Source of the DNA: Lepraria neglecta
Taxonomy: Eukaryota > Ascomycota > Lecanoromycetes > Lecanorales > Stereocaulaceae
NCBI GenBank assembly: GCA_033220425.1
Contig: CM065651.1
Span: 2,294,001-2,358,000 of the forward strand
Direction: 5' to 3'
DNA: 64,000 nucleotides
Shown here: positions 1 to 10,431 of the stretch, in pieces
Numbering within the stretch: the stretch's first letter is position 1
How the letters are laid out: each line of letters starts with the position of its first letter
Notes under the pieces: model-generated
What the model saw: only the letters and a program-made list of their open reading frames with translations
What the model was told of the DNA's origin: nothing
The model's database searches: none
Translations under genes and position numbers: made by a program

Positions 1-1
1 A

Positions 2-915
2 GCAGCCGGAGTCAATCTCGGAGCCGTACCATCGACCAAAGTGGGCTACCAAATCATTTTCTTCGTTGGAGCAGGTTTCACCGCGCTCATTGCCATCTTC
101 GCCCTCCTCATTCCCGAGTCTCATATCTACCGCGACAACAAGCACATAACCAACACCAAATCGCGCTACGCCGGAGTCTGGAAAGATCTCAAATTCGCTT
201 CTCGCCTTTACTGGAAAATGGTCCTCTATTGCGTGCTCCTGGCCATGGCCTTCAAATGGATGAGCCACGGTGCCCAAGATGTCTACCCGAACTACATCAA
301 AGTGCAAAAGGGACTCGGAAACAGAGGCGCCAGCATCGCGACTATGATCGGCCAGTGCGGCGCCGTGGCGGGCGGTTTAATTTGCGGGTACTATTCGCAG
401 TTCCTTGGCCGTCGGCTTACAATTGTATTAGCGTGCTGCTTTGGACTTGCCGTGATCCCACTTTGGACTCTGTTTCAGCGGGCTAGTAGCGGGCGAGTTC
501 TTCCTTCAAGGTGTTCAAAATGGCGCGTGGGGCGTCATGCCTGTCTTGCTCAACGAGTACACGCCACCACAATTTCGGGGTTGGTTTCCTGGTACGGTCT
601 ATCAGCTTGGTAATATGCTTTCGGCGCCTGCGGCGGAGATTCAGACTGTCAGTGCTAGTGCATTTTTGAAAATTGGGAAGCCGAACTAATCCCAAGTCAT
701 GACTATTGTGTATTGTCTTTGCGGCTGTCATTATCATTACGGCGAGCGGGCAGGAGAGGTTGGGGAGTCATTTCGAGCTGGTGAAGAAGGCGTGTGCGGA
801 GGAGAATATTGGGAAGGAGAACTTGGAGGGTAATATGGGTGAAAAGGGGGGTTGGAGGATGGATCAGGAGAAAGGAGCGGGAGAAGGAGTGGAGCAGCTG
901 GACAAGTTTGAGTGA
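2..915 (+). pseudogene. Jen1-like carboxylate permease (MFS), 3' part, decayed
   Basis: Reads as the C-terminal half of a major facilitator carboxylate/lactate permease that starts left of the window. Frame 2 is open from base 2 and encodes membrane segments around a typical GRRLTIVLACCFGL helix. The homologous continuation (GAWGVMPVLLNEYTPPQFRG, then YQLGNM) is in the next frame from about base 489, so there is a single-base shift at about 480-490. That frame meets TAA at 687-689. The last helix and the tail (ending near GSHFE and a Glu/Lys-rich stretch) are in a third frame from about 706. Three lesions within 230 bp make this a pseudogene rather than an intron-containing gene; no GT-AG pair restores the frame. 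In family members the protein sits in the plasma membrane and imports lactate/pyruvate-type acids with protons. Function here is presumably lost. Confidence 0.75.
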
Positions 916-2679
916 TAGGGTTTTGATGTGTACCTCAGGCTTTATGACTGCTGGTGCTAAGGTTTTAATTCTGCTCTCGCGCAGACATTATCTTCATACG
1001 GCCTTCTCTCCTTCTCATGGCCACAACTGTGCTCTAAGAGCGGACTGAAATGGAGGTGACCACGGCGCTATTCACTCAAACTGGAATTCAAGAACGAGCA
1101 AGAATCACCCAGGTCGTCAGTGATGATTCTCTGAATTCCTAAGGAAAATTTGGCTCATCTATGAGGATTCCCATCCTAGTATCTTTGTTAATTCCATCAT
1201 CGAAGTGCAATAAATAAATCGAGTTGATATGTTCTCTAAATAGACTGATTTCGAAAGGACAAGATCCGAAAGTATATGGAGTTGGCGACTCAGAGTTTAC
1301 TAGCAGAGGCTGGATGATGTACAAGAATTCCCTGTAACCACCAGCAAAAAAAACTTCGCAATGTTGGTGTCAGAATTTAAAGCTGATGAGACTTGCGTAA
1401 AGGTCAATTTTGTTCGACAGATAATCAGGCAACATACGAATGAATAGGTCGACGGCCGCCTCGTCATCAACTCTTGCGCCCAGTGCAATTCCAACCGATA
1501 GTCGACTTTAGTGAGGCATTTGAGACCCTAGTTCCACAACATACCGCCCGAACTGGTAGAGTCATCGAAAGACTTGCTGGGTAGGAAGGTAAGGAAGTGA
1601 AGTGTGGTTATCGTTATCTAAGGAAGCAAATGACCACAATGAGGCGAGGAAATGTCGCAAGTGTGGACACTGATAAAGGCCAGGTTGTCCCTACCACGGC
1701 AGTCCAGAAAGTGGCAACTTAGAATGGCCATCGACTACAAAGGGATCTTGTGGCAGGGAACGTCGCGTAAAACTTAGGCAACAGCTCAGCCTCAATGTTT
1801 CAGCGCTTCAGCGCGTATTCTACATGGCCTTGGCGTTCCCTTGTCGATCACCACCTTTCTAGATGGCGATGGTGTGGCACAGCACATTCGCCTGAAATTC
1901 ATCCAGTCTCCGGTGGACACATCTTGTATATTGTGGCTCACTTCGAAGGGTTTCACGGTGTTTAATCCATGATCCTATCTTGGTACCTGAAACAACAAGT
2001 TTTCGCGGAGGCTGTACATGGGAGCGTATCCCAGCCTCCGACAACAGTAGGCCACTTATCATGTGCCAGAATTAGCACTACTACCAACAGCTAGAGATTG
2101 GGTACTCCCGGCGGCCGCTGCCAGGCGCAAAGCCAGTGCCGCGATTCAACCAGTCAGATTACCGGTGACCGGAGACGAGACACTCGTGCGATCGCCTACG
2201 TCTCACGTTTCAGTTCAAAGATGATCGTCCGAGCAGGTGTCAAGGAAGTTGTTTAGCCAGGCTGTGCCATTCCCAGCATTGAGCTCCTTCACTTTGCGTT
2301 GTTTCCACATCTTGACTGGAGCTTTGGTGGAGATATGATACCAAAGTCTGTAGGTATATCGTTCTGCCCTTGACATCTACGTGACCCTGGCGTATGCTTA
2401 TGCTGGTAGTATTTATCTTCACTATTGAGCAGTGTCAATACACTTGTCATGTTGTTCAATCCACATGCTTTACATGCAAACCGTGTCCACTTTCAATACC
2501 TCAATACGTGGCACGAAGGGCAGCTAGGCTGTGAAATTCCTGATGCTGGAGGATCTTCTTCCTTCTCGTCGATAGGAGGATTTGTTCAAGTTTTGGAACC
2601 AGTTGGTGTTTGTGTTGGGTGCTTCAGACGCAGCTGAGCTGCTCTGTACTACGTGTTCTTTCGAAGAGTCCTCCTCGTG
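916..2679. other. Intergenic, no gene recognised
   Basis: Only short ORFs (under 90 codons) occur on both strands, none with a recognisable domain or signal peptide. Base composition is ordinary, with no obvious repeat. Confidence 0.5.
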
Positions 2680-2687
2680 GATATAAA
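2680..2687 (+). promoter_or_regulatory. TATA-like box of the 2806 gene
   Basis: GATATAAA lies about 120 bp before the start codon of the secreted-protein gene and is followed by a CT-rich stretch, as in many fungal core promoters. Confidence 0.45.
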
Positions 2688-2805
2688 GAACTGCGGGATT
2701 CCAGCAGACTCTGTATCTCCCACCAAGACCCACGCCTCTCACCAAGATCTTTCAGTCTTTTCCTTCCTCATACCAAAACCAATACAAAAGCAACTCTGAG
2801 GGACA

Positions 2806-3480
2806 ATGTCTTCATTCAAACACCATTCCGCGTTATCTATCATTTCACTTACATGTGTAGCTCTTAGTGCCGTTCATCCTTGTGCTGGCACACCGTTTAA
2901 TATGGAGAACGCGATCGAGATCACCACGAGCACACTTCCACAAAGCACAACGCCAGCCACTGCTCCTCCCCCTAGTACGCCAAAATCTCGCACCCAAGAC
3001 GAAACGCGGAACCAGGAAGGCGAAGCCGTAGGAGTAGCACTTCTCCTCGGTATTCTCGGAGGCCTCTTGCCAACCAAACTCAAATCAGAATTTGCCATAC
3101 TCTCAATCACTAGCACCGAGGGAGTCTTCGCGCCAGGAGCGTCCGGGGCCCCATCAAGAGTGGCTTCGCTTCCTACAATCTCCGCCTATGAAACTCTCAA
3201 CCTTCTCGTTGCACCAACGACTTTACAGACATTACCTCGAGCTGGACCCAGTGGCGTCGTCCCAAGCCTATTTGTTCCCAGCGGCGTCCTCCAATCAGGA
3301 AATGTCGTTCCCAGCAGGGCCTTCCCAACAGACGTTCATGTCCCCACTGGCTTCTTCCCAGCTGGCGTCACTTTTGTCGGTGGAAGTTCCAAGATACCTA
3401 GTACATTAGTGACCTCGCCTCCAACGGCTGTAACGATAATGCCACCCGCGGCTACTGTCACCAAGTCAGTTCCTGTTTGA
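2806..3480 (+). CDS. Secreted Pro/Ser/Thr-rich hypothetical protein
   Basis: Intronless 224-residue ORF. The N-terminus has a clear signal peptide with a hydrophobic core (residues about 7-24) and an Ala-Gly-Thr cleavage-like site after HPCAG. The rest is rich in Pro, Ser, Thr, Val and Gly with repeated PSGV/PAGV/PTGF motifs around residues 150-190. A second hydrophobic patch (VGVALLLGILGGLLP, about residues 75-90) could be a membrane segment. No catalytic domain is visible. The signal peptide is clearly related to that of the gene at 5151 (shared LSLTC..LS..HP.AG pattern), so the two are likely diverged duplicates or share an exported N-terminus. A TATA-like box lies 120 bp upstream. Function unknown; a wall or effector-type secreted protein is an inference. 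Confidence 0.6.
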   Translation: MSSFKHHSALSIISLTCVALSAVHPCAGTPFNMENAIEITTSTLPQSTTPATAPPPSTPKSRTQDETRNQEGEAVGVALLLGILGGLLPTKLKSEFAILSITSTEGVFAPGASGAPSRVASLPTISAYETLNLLVAPTTLQTLPRAGPSGVVPSLFVPSGVLQSGNVVPSRAFPTDVHVPTGFFPAGVTFVGGSSKIPSTLVTSPPTAVTIMPPAATVTKSVPV

Positions 3481-5061
3481 AGATGACTCCAACTCCTAGT
3501 GTGTTGACAGCTTTATAAAATGTCCTTGTAATCCTCCTCCAGTCTCAAACAGATACCAAGACACAGAAAGGGCCAGTGACCTTACCCCGAGCAACGAAGC
3601 ACCTTTCGACGTCATGCACCAGGAAGACGATTCCCATCATTGCACGATTCAGCTGAATCTATCAGCGATGTACTGTTTGGGTTTGCTAAGCAAGAAGCCA
3701 AGGCTCCGCGTCAGCTGTTTGGTGCGCAAAGTTCCTAGCACTGAAAGGCTTTCTCGAATTCGGTGGCAACATCTAGGCGCGAGAAGTATCAGTGAAAGTG
3801 CTGAGACTCTAAAAGAAGGAAATGGTCGCCGATCGACAGACTTTAGTGATAAAAATCGGCGTCTTCCAATTGGCCTCTTCTAGCATCGCGTTAATACTGT
3901 AATATTAATATAATGTATCATGCTCATTGATTGCAAACTTGAAAAGTAGTCTAATGTTTGAAAGTCCGCCCCTCTATTCCAGCAGGCCAATCGAGAGATT
4001 AAGATACTCAGCTCTGGGGATTAAGTACCAAGTGCAATAGACCTCTCGGAGCATACTGGAAGGCTCTACGAGCTTACAGATTTAGATGACAGATATACCA
4101 TGCTTGGACATATTATTCATTATGGCTATTCGGCGAGATCAGGCACTTATCGTTGATTTTATTGATATCCTGATACGTTCCCTTTGGCTGAAGGATGCTT
4201 CCTGCGACATGGGATCGTTTTGATGGATTCGGTGGAAACCCGGGCGCCCACTCAGCCTAGAATCCTTCGTTTCAAAGATCCACTCGCTTGCCCGTCGATC
4301 CTATCGTCTTCGAGAAAGCCAACCGAGCTCAACGCGGCACAGCAGACGCAGGCCAAATCTATCTAGCACGAGATGACTTCTCGTTAACCGCCACTTGGGA
4401 TTTCCGAAGGATTTGAATCCTTTGATGACCTAGTTGTTTTATCCTTCTACGAGTCAAATAGGTGTGTGAAAGTAGCACTCGCCTCGGGCGCTGCGCATAC
4501 GAACATACAACAGCCTCCAACAATACTCGTTCGCTCGCTATTTTCATATGCTACGATTGATGGATTTTACTGTCAACAGTGAGATATAGTCTAAAATGAG
4601 TGCTGCTTTACATGGCCTGCCGTCAATCCTAGCTTCCGACTTTCCAGAAGGTGGATCAAAAAGATCGGGCAGGAAAGACTGCGCAATATCAGCCTCAAGC
4701 TCCTCCGCCATTGGTGTCAGGATAGAGACCTTCGTTGGAAGGAACACTGTAGTATGTCGAATCACTTTTCTTGAGAGCTACCTCCTAGGGATTTGCGTGC
4801 TTAACCATGCTGTGATCATTGAGTGCTGACCACCTGGAACTACTGCTTGCTCAAGGAGCTCATTTCTGGGTCTCCATGATCTATTCATGTTATGAGACTG
4901 CGCAGCTATGCGCTGAGATATCTGTTGTTGGAATATCCATTGTTTCAGCTTCAAAGGAAGGATTTGTTTGATACATTCACAGCAGTTGACGTTTCTTACT
5001 CCTATTGTGCATACAACTGACTCTTACTATACGTGTCCATTGTTCAGACCTCAGATCAAGG
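3481..5061. other. Intergenic, no gene recognised
   Basis: Only short ORFs without domains (for example 3614-3883 + and 4544-4765 -). The AT-rich patch near 3890-3920 may include the 3' end of the 2806 transcript. Confidence 0.45.
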
Positions 5062-5069
5062 CTATATAA
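5062..5069 (+). promoter_or_regulatory. TATA box of the 5151 gene
   Basis: CTATATAA lies 82-89 bp before the ATG at 5151, with a pyrimidine-rich leader (TCATCAATCTCCC) between. Confidence 0.5.
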
Positions 5070-5150
5070 GACCCCAGTCTCCGTTCATCAATCTCCCATC
5101 AATCTCCTCCTCACATATAGATCCATCGGCAAGGCTCCTGTTTTCCAAAG

Positions 5151-5714
5151 ATGTTTCCTCGCAAACATAATTCTGTACCGTCTCTACTATCACTCACCTG
5201 TGCAATTCTAAGCGTGATTCACCCTAGCGCCGGCGCACCAGGGCCACAACCAACGCCACCGGGAGAGGTTCTCTACCCCCGTCAATATAATCTTCCTATT
5301 CCGTCTGGGACGATGGCTTGGTCCCTCAGGGTGCTGGGACGGGAGCGGCCTACTCTCCACTAATATCATTAGCGACCTCAACTACACCAAGTGCCGCTCC
5401 AGCTATGCCAACAGACATCGGATGCATGGCAGTGTAAGATCCCTTCTTCTCTTCTACCTTTCCCCAAGCCTGCAGAACTGCATAGCTAACGTCCGTACAG
5501 CGAGAACCCGATGTATTACAATCCCAACTCTTTGGTTTGCTCATGTCCAGGTGACCTGACGTATGCAACTATGTTGACACCCGGACCCGACGGCGGTAAT
5601 TGCGATTTCTCGACGCTCCCGCCCTTGACGATGGCTGCATCAGAACTTGTACCAGGCGCGAGCGTTGCCGCAACGGCATCAAATTCAGTCTCTGATGTTT
5701 GGCCAACAGCATGA
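5151..5714 (+). CDS. Small secreted Cys-containing protein, one apparent indel
   Basis: Exon 1 starts at 5151 with a signal peptide (SLLSLTCAILSVIHPSAG) related to that of the 2806 protein. Exon 2 begins at 5501 after a 67-bp intron (5434-5500, GTAAGA...TACAG, CTAAC branch) and encodes a compact Cys domain (IGCM..., then VCSCPGD..., then GGNCDFS) ending in TGA at 5714. Exon 1 is open in frame 0 to the splice region, but the sequence leading into exon 2 (AGTGAAYSPLISLAT) is in frame 2. One base must therefore be gained or lost near 5305-5330. With one base restored the product would be about 165 residues. Either a recent frameshift or a sequence error. A Cys-pattern secreted protein of unknown role; effector-like is only an inference. 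Confidence 0.5.
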
Positions 5715-5834
5715 TTTCAATAGCGACTTGAGTGGTCCAAGGCGAAGTGAAAAGTGGGAGGACGGAGCGAGGATAGCCGTTGTGGGTTTACCTGTCTACA
5801 ATAATCTTAATTCTATGACACATATTTATTCTCT

Positions 5835-5842
5835 TACATTAT
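5835..5842 (+). repeat. Target-site duplication, left copy
   Basis: TACATTAT directly abuts the left inverted repeat and is repeated exactly at 6891-6898 just outside the right one. An exact 8-bp duplication is the signature of hAT-like insertion. Confidence 0.85.
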
Positions 5843-5869
5843 GGGGGCGGATACGCATAGACCCCCCCC
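5843..5869 (+). repeat. Left terminal inverted repeat
   Basis: 27 bases identical to the reverse complement of 6864-6890. Each repeat runs from a G5 to a C8 tract, so it could fold on itself. Confidence 0.85.
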
Positions 5870-6065
5870 TAGATCTCAACGAATAAGAGCTCGCTGTCGC
5901 CCATACTACATAGCGACGTCAACTTCACTGTCGCTATCACATTTGCCGTACTGGGTAGCCCCGCCGGCGTGGTGTTGCTGCTGTAGACTACTGTTACGAG
6001 CCAAGGCCATGCTGGGAGGAACGCGCCCAAGGGGTAGTTACTCTTATGGGCTTAGCAAGGACATA

Positions 6066-6130
6066 GTTTAAACGAATCGACGTTCGACTCGGACATGGTT
6101 CAAACGAATCGTTGTTCGACTCGTTTAAAC
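6066..6130 (+). repeat. Internal direct repeat with PmeI-like palindromes
   Basis: Two 26-bp copies (6066-6091 and 6098-6123) differ at three positions and share CAAACGAATCG / AAACGAATCG and TTCGACTCG blocks. The array is bordered by GTTTAAAC on both sides. Subterminal repeats of this kind are often transposase-binding sites. Confidence 0.6.
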
Positions 6131-6861
6131 ACTGAGGCTTAGTATAGATTTCCTATTGCTATATATACAGAGTACTGCTCACCACTTGGAGTATGGTGCT
6201 TAACTTACCTTTCGTATATGAACTATATACGATAGATCTCTTAGGCTAGGCACTAAACATATATCATCTGATCATATACCAGTCCCGCTTAGTATCGCTT
6301 GAAGCCTGCTTCATACTCTTACAAGGTTGCACCTCTATCCCTATTAAGAATCAATCCATACTACGATATCGGTACGTACGGTTCGTAACAACTACCCAGC
6401 ATGCGCATGCTTCTCCGTATCTTATAGGCGGCAGCAATACTATATAAAGAGACTATAAAGGGCCAAGAAAGAGGTATCATAGAGGGAAGATATAATATAC
6501 TATATTACCATAGCTGTAGACGTGTTAAATAGAGATTTTATTACGATCCTATAGAAAATGGTAACGCACGAAACACAATGACCTTATAAACACCAGACGC
6601 ACTCTAATTTTAGCTGTAAATACACCAAAGATCTAAGCGAACTCGGTGCTATTCAGGTCCTCCGCTTTCGCCGTACTACATTTCCGCCAAAAAGTCGGTA
6701 GAGTAGGCAGAAAGGAAAGCTCGGGCGACAGCGAGGTCTCACGCCACCACCACCAAGCGCTACCACTCCAGAACTCACAGGCTCTCCAAACACCATTAGA
6801 ACCCGCAGAGAAATGAGTTTGAAGCCTATTGACCAAGGCATTGTAGAATGGTAACCGCATT

Positions 6862-6890
6862 GGGGGGGGGGTCTATGCGTATCCGCCCCC
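6862..6890 (-). repeat. Right terminal inverted repeat
   Basis: Reverse complement of the left repeat, with a C run two bases longer. Followed directly by the TACATTAT duplication at 6891-6898. Confidence 0.85.
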
Positions 6891-7002
6891 TACATTATAC
6901 ACAACGCGAAATCTCAGGCTCAGGTTGATCGCAAAGTCGGCTCATTTCACAAGCGATTGAAGCGCAACCAAAGCGAGTTCAAACATTTTTAGACTAGCCG
7001 CC

Positions 7003-9014
7003 ATGCGATGTGGTGTTTCATACACGAAACCCCCCTCCATTCTTTCCATCATGCCTAAAATGTTGTGGAAGCTTTTCCAAAGTCTTGCAACAGCAATGCT
7101 ATTCGAGATCTTGTCTTTCCTCCTTCTCACATGGTCTGCCTCATGCCTTTCGCTTCCACTTGATGGCCCAAATCCGCAGAATACGACCACGCTCGACGCC
7201 ATTCCCGCACTAAACACATCCAACAATGCAGGCATATCCTCGCTCGCAAACGCTTCCACCACCCTTATCGACGACCACGAGTGTTTCGAACCACCTGAGC
7301 CTGGCGAAGTCCGTCTCATCGCTAACCAACGCGACTGCTTCGCCGCCACCGACAGAATCTCCAGGCTGGGCAGATGGGGGAGGCCATTGAGATTCAGCCG
7401 CAGAGTCGGCAGCGATGTCAAACTTCCAGTGGACATACGATACGGAAGCTGTTATATCTACATGGACATGCTACACGTGGACGATCAAGACTTTATAAGT
7501 CTCGATGTCGTGTATTCTGAGGCATTGGAGATAGCAGTGAGGTGCTGTTCTAGTATTGGACGGTATAAGTATGGTGGAAGGACTTTTGTGGGGCCGATGA
7601 GCTTTTTGTATATGATTGTTGGTGGAAGCCTTCCACCGGATCAAGCGCAGGCACTAGAAAAGTCAGATGGTGCTGAATTGTTGACGGAAGAGCTGATCGA
7701 TGGTAATGGATTAGACTGGTCAAACACCTCGTCGATTGACGCCATACCGGTCTCAAATGCTTCAAGCACCGGCATAGAGGGAGAGACGGACCCAGTGGCG
7801 TCCAATGCTGTTCTTGTCGCGCGGGAGGAGTCAGTCAGTACAGCGTCAAGCTCAAGCACCACATCATTGTCTAATATAGCGGTTCCAGCAGCAGTACCCA
7901 CACTCAACGTCGATTCAAGCATAGGTTCAGCGTTCAGACTCGACATCTCGTCTACCAACTTCACTTCACCGACCCCAATATCAGATACAAACACTCCAAG
8001 CACCAACGATTATCAAGGCTGTTTCGATCACCCCAGTCCGCTAGCAGGTCTCTACCAAACCAAACTCAGCGACTGCAAATCGGCAGCCAAGGACCTTATC
8101 CAAGGCTTTAAACCTTACGAGCCCATCATGTTCGCGCGGAAATACAAGGCCAGATTCAAACTCCCACAAGTCGTACGGAGCGGAAGCTGCCTTCTTTCTA
8201 TAGACGTGTCGGAAGATAAAGACTATGATTTCCTAATGCCGGTAGTGGTACAGCTTGCGGCTGTAGATCTTGCACGCAGATGTACCCAGGGGCTGCATCA
8301 TAGTGGTGGAGGAAGGACGGTTGTTGGCCCGAAGCAGGTGGTGAATGTCGTCGTGTCTTTCGGGAAGCTTTCACAGAGACCTCGAGTTGCGGCTAGACAG
8401 CAACCTGACAACAACAAGTTAACAAACCCCTTGAAATTGCCTTCTTCTAACAGCTCCGCCGAACCGTCAGCGTCCACTGCTCCGCTCTCCAGTGACAAGA
8501 ACCCAATTCCAAACACCCCCCCGCTCCCATCCAAGGACACAACCACCCTCGCCCATCCAACCTAACCAGCCTCCTAACATGCTCCTCCCCACCCCTCCCC
8601 ACCCAACACCTCTGGCCCATAACCTACGCCGACTGCGACGCAGCCATCCAATCCCTAATTGGTTTCCGGGACCTCCGCGCCTCCTACCGGTTCGGGCGCT
8701 CTCCAGGCCCCGGACTCTACACGTACCACCTCCCGGCAACATTACGGTACGGCTCCTGCACCATCTATTTAGACATGAAGAACGCGGACGATGTAGATAC
8801 TGTGATGTTAGGGGATGTAGCAGGGACGGCGAGGTGGCTTGCGTATGAGTGTTCGGGGTTACTGGTGGGGTGGGAGAGGTATGGGGGATATGTTACTGTG
8901 GGGACTAGTGGGAGGGATTTGATTGTTATTTGGATTTATGGGAGACGATGGCCGCCTCAAACGTCTGTGGGGGAGCCAGGCTCCACGATAGCGCCTCAGA
9001 TGGGTTCGTCATAG
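7003..9014 (+). CDS. Secreted protein with three tandem Cys domains, C-tract frameshift
   Basis: A 520-codon ORF (7003-8565) is followed in the next frame by a third domain ending at 9014. A signal-anchor-like segment lies at about residues 28-49; true translation may begin at an inner Met. Domain 1 (about residues 92-210) has C94, DC at 111-112, RYGSC ending at 150, C181 and GG at 191-192. Domain 2 (about 337-455) repeats it with C340, DC at 357-358, RSGSC ending at 396, C427 and GGG at 435-437. Domain 3 (about 8577-8940) shows C, YADC, RYGSC, C and GG in the same order. Ser/Thr-rich linkers join them. Frame changes from 1 to 0 near a run of seven C at about 8514-8520, so a homopolymer indel explains the break; no intron fits. 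The same domain recurs at 12762 and 56169. Function unknown; I infer an extracellular, possibly host-facing role. Confidence 0.65.
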
Positions 9015-9481
9015 GGCAGCGAGTTTTAGATTTTCACGTAGGAGATTGCTTGCCGCCTACCTAGATCACGGTCAACAACCTCCCTTCAAACGCGCAGTAC
9101 GATCCGTGAGATATCAGGACTAGGGTGGTTGGGTGGCCGATACACCTCCAAGCTTGATTCCTCTGAACTCAACTATCGAGCGTTCGAGCCGGAAAGGGCG
9201 ACTTCAGTCTGACCCTGGTCGAACCCAATCTCAAGCCAATCAGGATTCAATTCTAGCCAGCGCAGGTAGAGAAACACCTTCACGAGCGATTCTAATGCAT
9301 CTCCAAAGACTTTCAAAAAAAAATTATCACAAGGGTATGGTGAAACGAGTAGCAAGGCAAGCGTGAAGAAGGATAGATGCACTGAAATAACTCCTGAGAT
9401 ACCTACTACGACATCTTACAGCAGCAGAACATTTGATACATGCATACTCCCCTCTGTGTTCGAGAACCCAAAAAACATGCC
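9015..9481. other. Intergenic, no gene recognised
   Basis: Convergent 3' ends of the 7003 and 9482 genes; only short ORFs. Confidence 0.4.
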
Positions 9482-9893
9482 TCACGATAACCCCAGCGGG
9501 TTACTAGCCGTCCCCTTATTCCCAGTCGTGCTCCCCTCACTCCCACCACCAGTAACAACCTTCTTTCCGCCATAGCTATTGCTACTCAAGCCAACTGGAT
9601 TTTGTGCCGTCTGTGTTCGCGGACCACCAGCTTTGGTGGCATCTTTGATGCCGTTGCCGTAATTTGAGGCAGAGCCGCCAGCGGTGTTGGCGGCATTCGT
9701 TACGCTATGCTTCAGTCAGCTGTTCGGTGGCGAATGAGAAATGGTACAGTTTGACAGCGTACCTATTACCAACGTTGCGGCCTGCGCCTGAGACGCTTTT
9801 CCCTGCGGCGTCAATAACACCGCCGGCGTAGCCACCTGCTGTTGCAACTCCATTCTGCACGGTTCGAGAAACGAAGTTGTCGTTTGATGCCAT
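9482..9893 (-). CDS. LEA-like stress protein, two exons
   Basis: complement(join(9482..9704,9763..9893)), 117 residues, with a 58-bp intron. The start is the Met of MASNDNFVSRTVQNG; an upstream in-frame Met adds six residues. The sequence is hydrophilic and rich in Gly, Ala, Asn, Ser and Thr, with the pattern VQNGVATAGGYAGGVIDAAG followed by NAANTAGGSASNYGNGIKDA. This matches small fungal LEA-like proteins ending in a conserved NPLGLS-type tail. Such proteins are largely disordered and are linked to desiccation and stress tolerance; that role is known for LEA proteins generally, not shown here. No signal peptide, so cytosolic. Confidence 0.75.
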
Positions 9894-10431
9894 TGTTGTG
9901 TTGAGTGTCACAGATCAATGAGTCTAATTAAATGTAGTTATGGATCTAGAACTTAATCAAAGCTGGATTACGGAAAGTTGGCAAAGCAGGTATCTGATAC
10001 GTCATCATGCAGGAGCGCCAAGAAATTTCGCGTCCACGATTTAACCTCAATATCTCTTTGACCTTTGATATCGTATTCAATTCCCAGTGATCTCAAAAAT
10101 ATGATATCTAGTTGAGTGGCTGTCTCAATTTACACTCTGCTTAATTTTCCAGCCGAATCGACAGAAACCCACGGCATCACGTTGGAGTTTGGCAAGTAGG
10201 AACGTTTCGCGGATGGAGCTAGGCTTCAATGCATCACAATATTGTGGGGGCTATAAAAAAAGGAAAATTTTAGGGAATATGCCGAGTTTACTAGTTATGG
10301 TTTCCTTGACCCGTGTTCCATGCAGGCATCTCCTTCAATCCCAAGGATCGGCAACCAAGCAGCATGCTGAGTTTCAGCAACTGGTTCAACGTTGGGAATT
10401 ATAGGAACCAGTGGGTATTCAAAAGCCTACA
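9894..10431. other. Promoter of the LEA-like gene and intergenic DNA
   Basis: Upstream side of the LEA-like gene and downstream side of the 10432 gene. Short ORFs only; AT-rich near 10240-10270. Confidence 0.4.

Larger units (their letters stand above)
5843..6890. mobile_element. 1048-bp non-autonomous TIR transposon (hAT-like by 8-bp TSD)
   Basis: The ends are perfect 27-bp inverted repeats starting GGGGGCGGATACGCATAGAC followed by a C run (8 C on the left, 10 on the right). Exact 8-bp duplications flank them. No ORF inside resembles a transposase, and the middle (about 6130-6600) is AT-rich, so the element is non-autonomous or a decayed internal-deletion derivative. It carries a short internal direct repeat (6066-6130). 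The right end lies 113 bp before the ATG of the three-domain secreted gene at 7003, so it forms part of that promoter. Assignment to hAT rests only on the TSD length; P- or Merlin-type elements also make 8-bp duplications. Confidence 0.85.

Noticed and set aside
4385-4425. GGATTTGAATCC resembling a tRNA B-box
   Set aside because: No matching A-box, acceptor stem or anticodon arm can be built around it on either strand.
9705-9911. Single-exon 68-codon ORF for the LEA-like protein
   Set aside because: The last 20 codons read through a clear intron; joining to 9482-9704 extends the Gly/Asn/Thr-rich pattern in phase.
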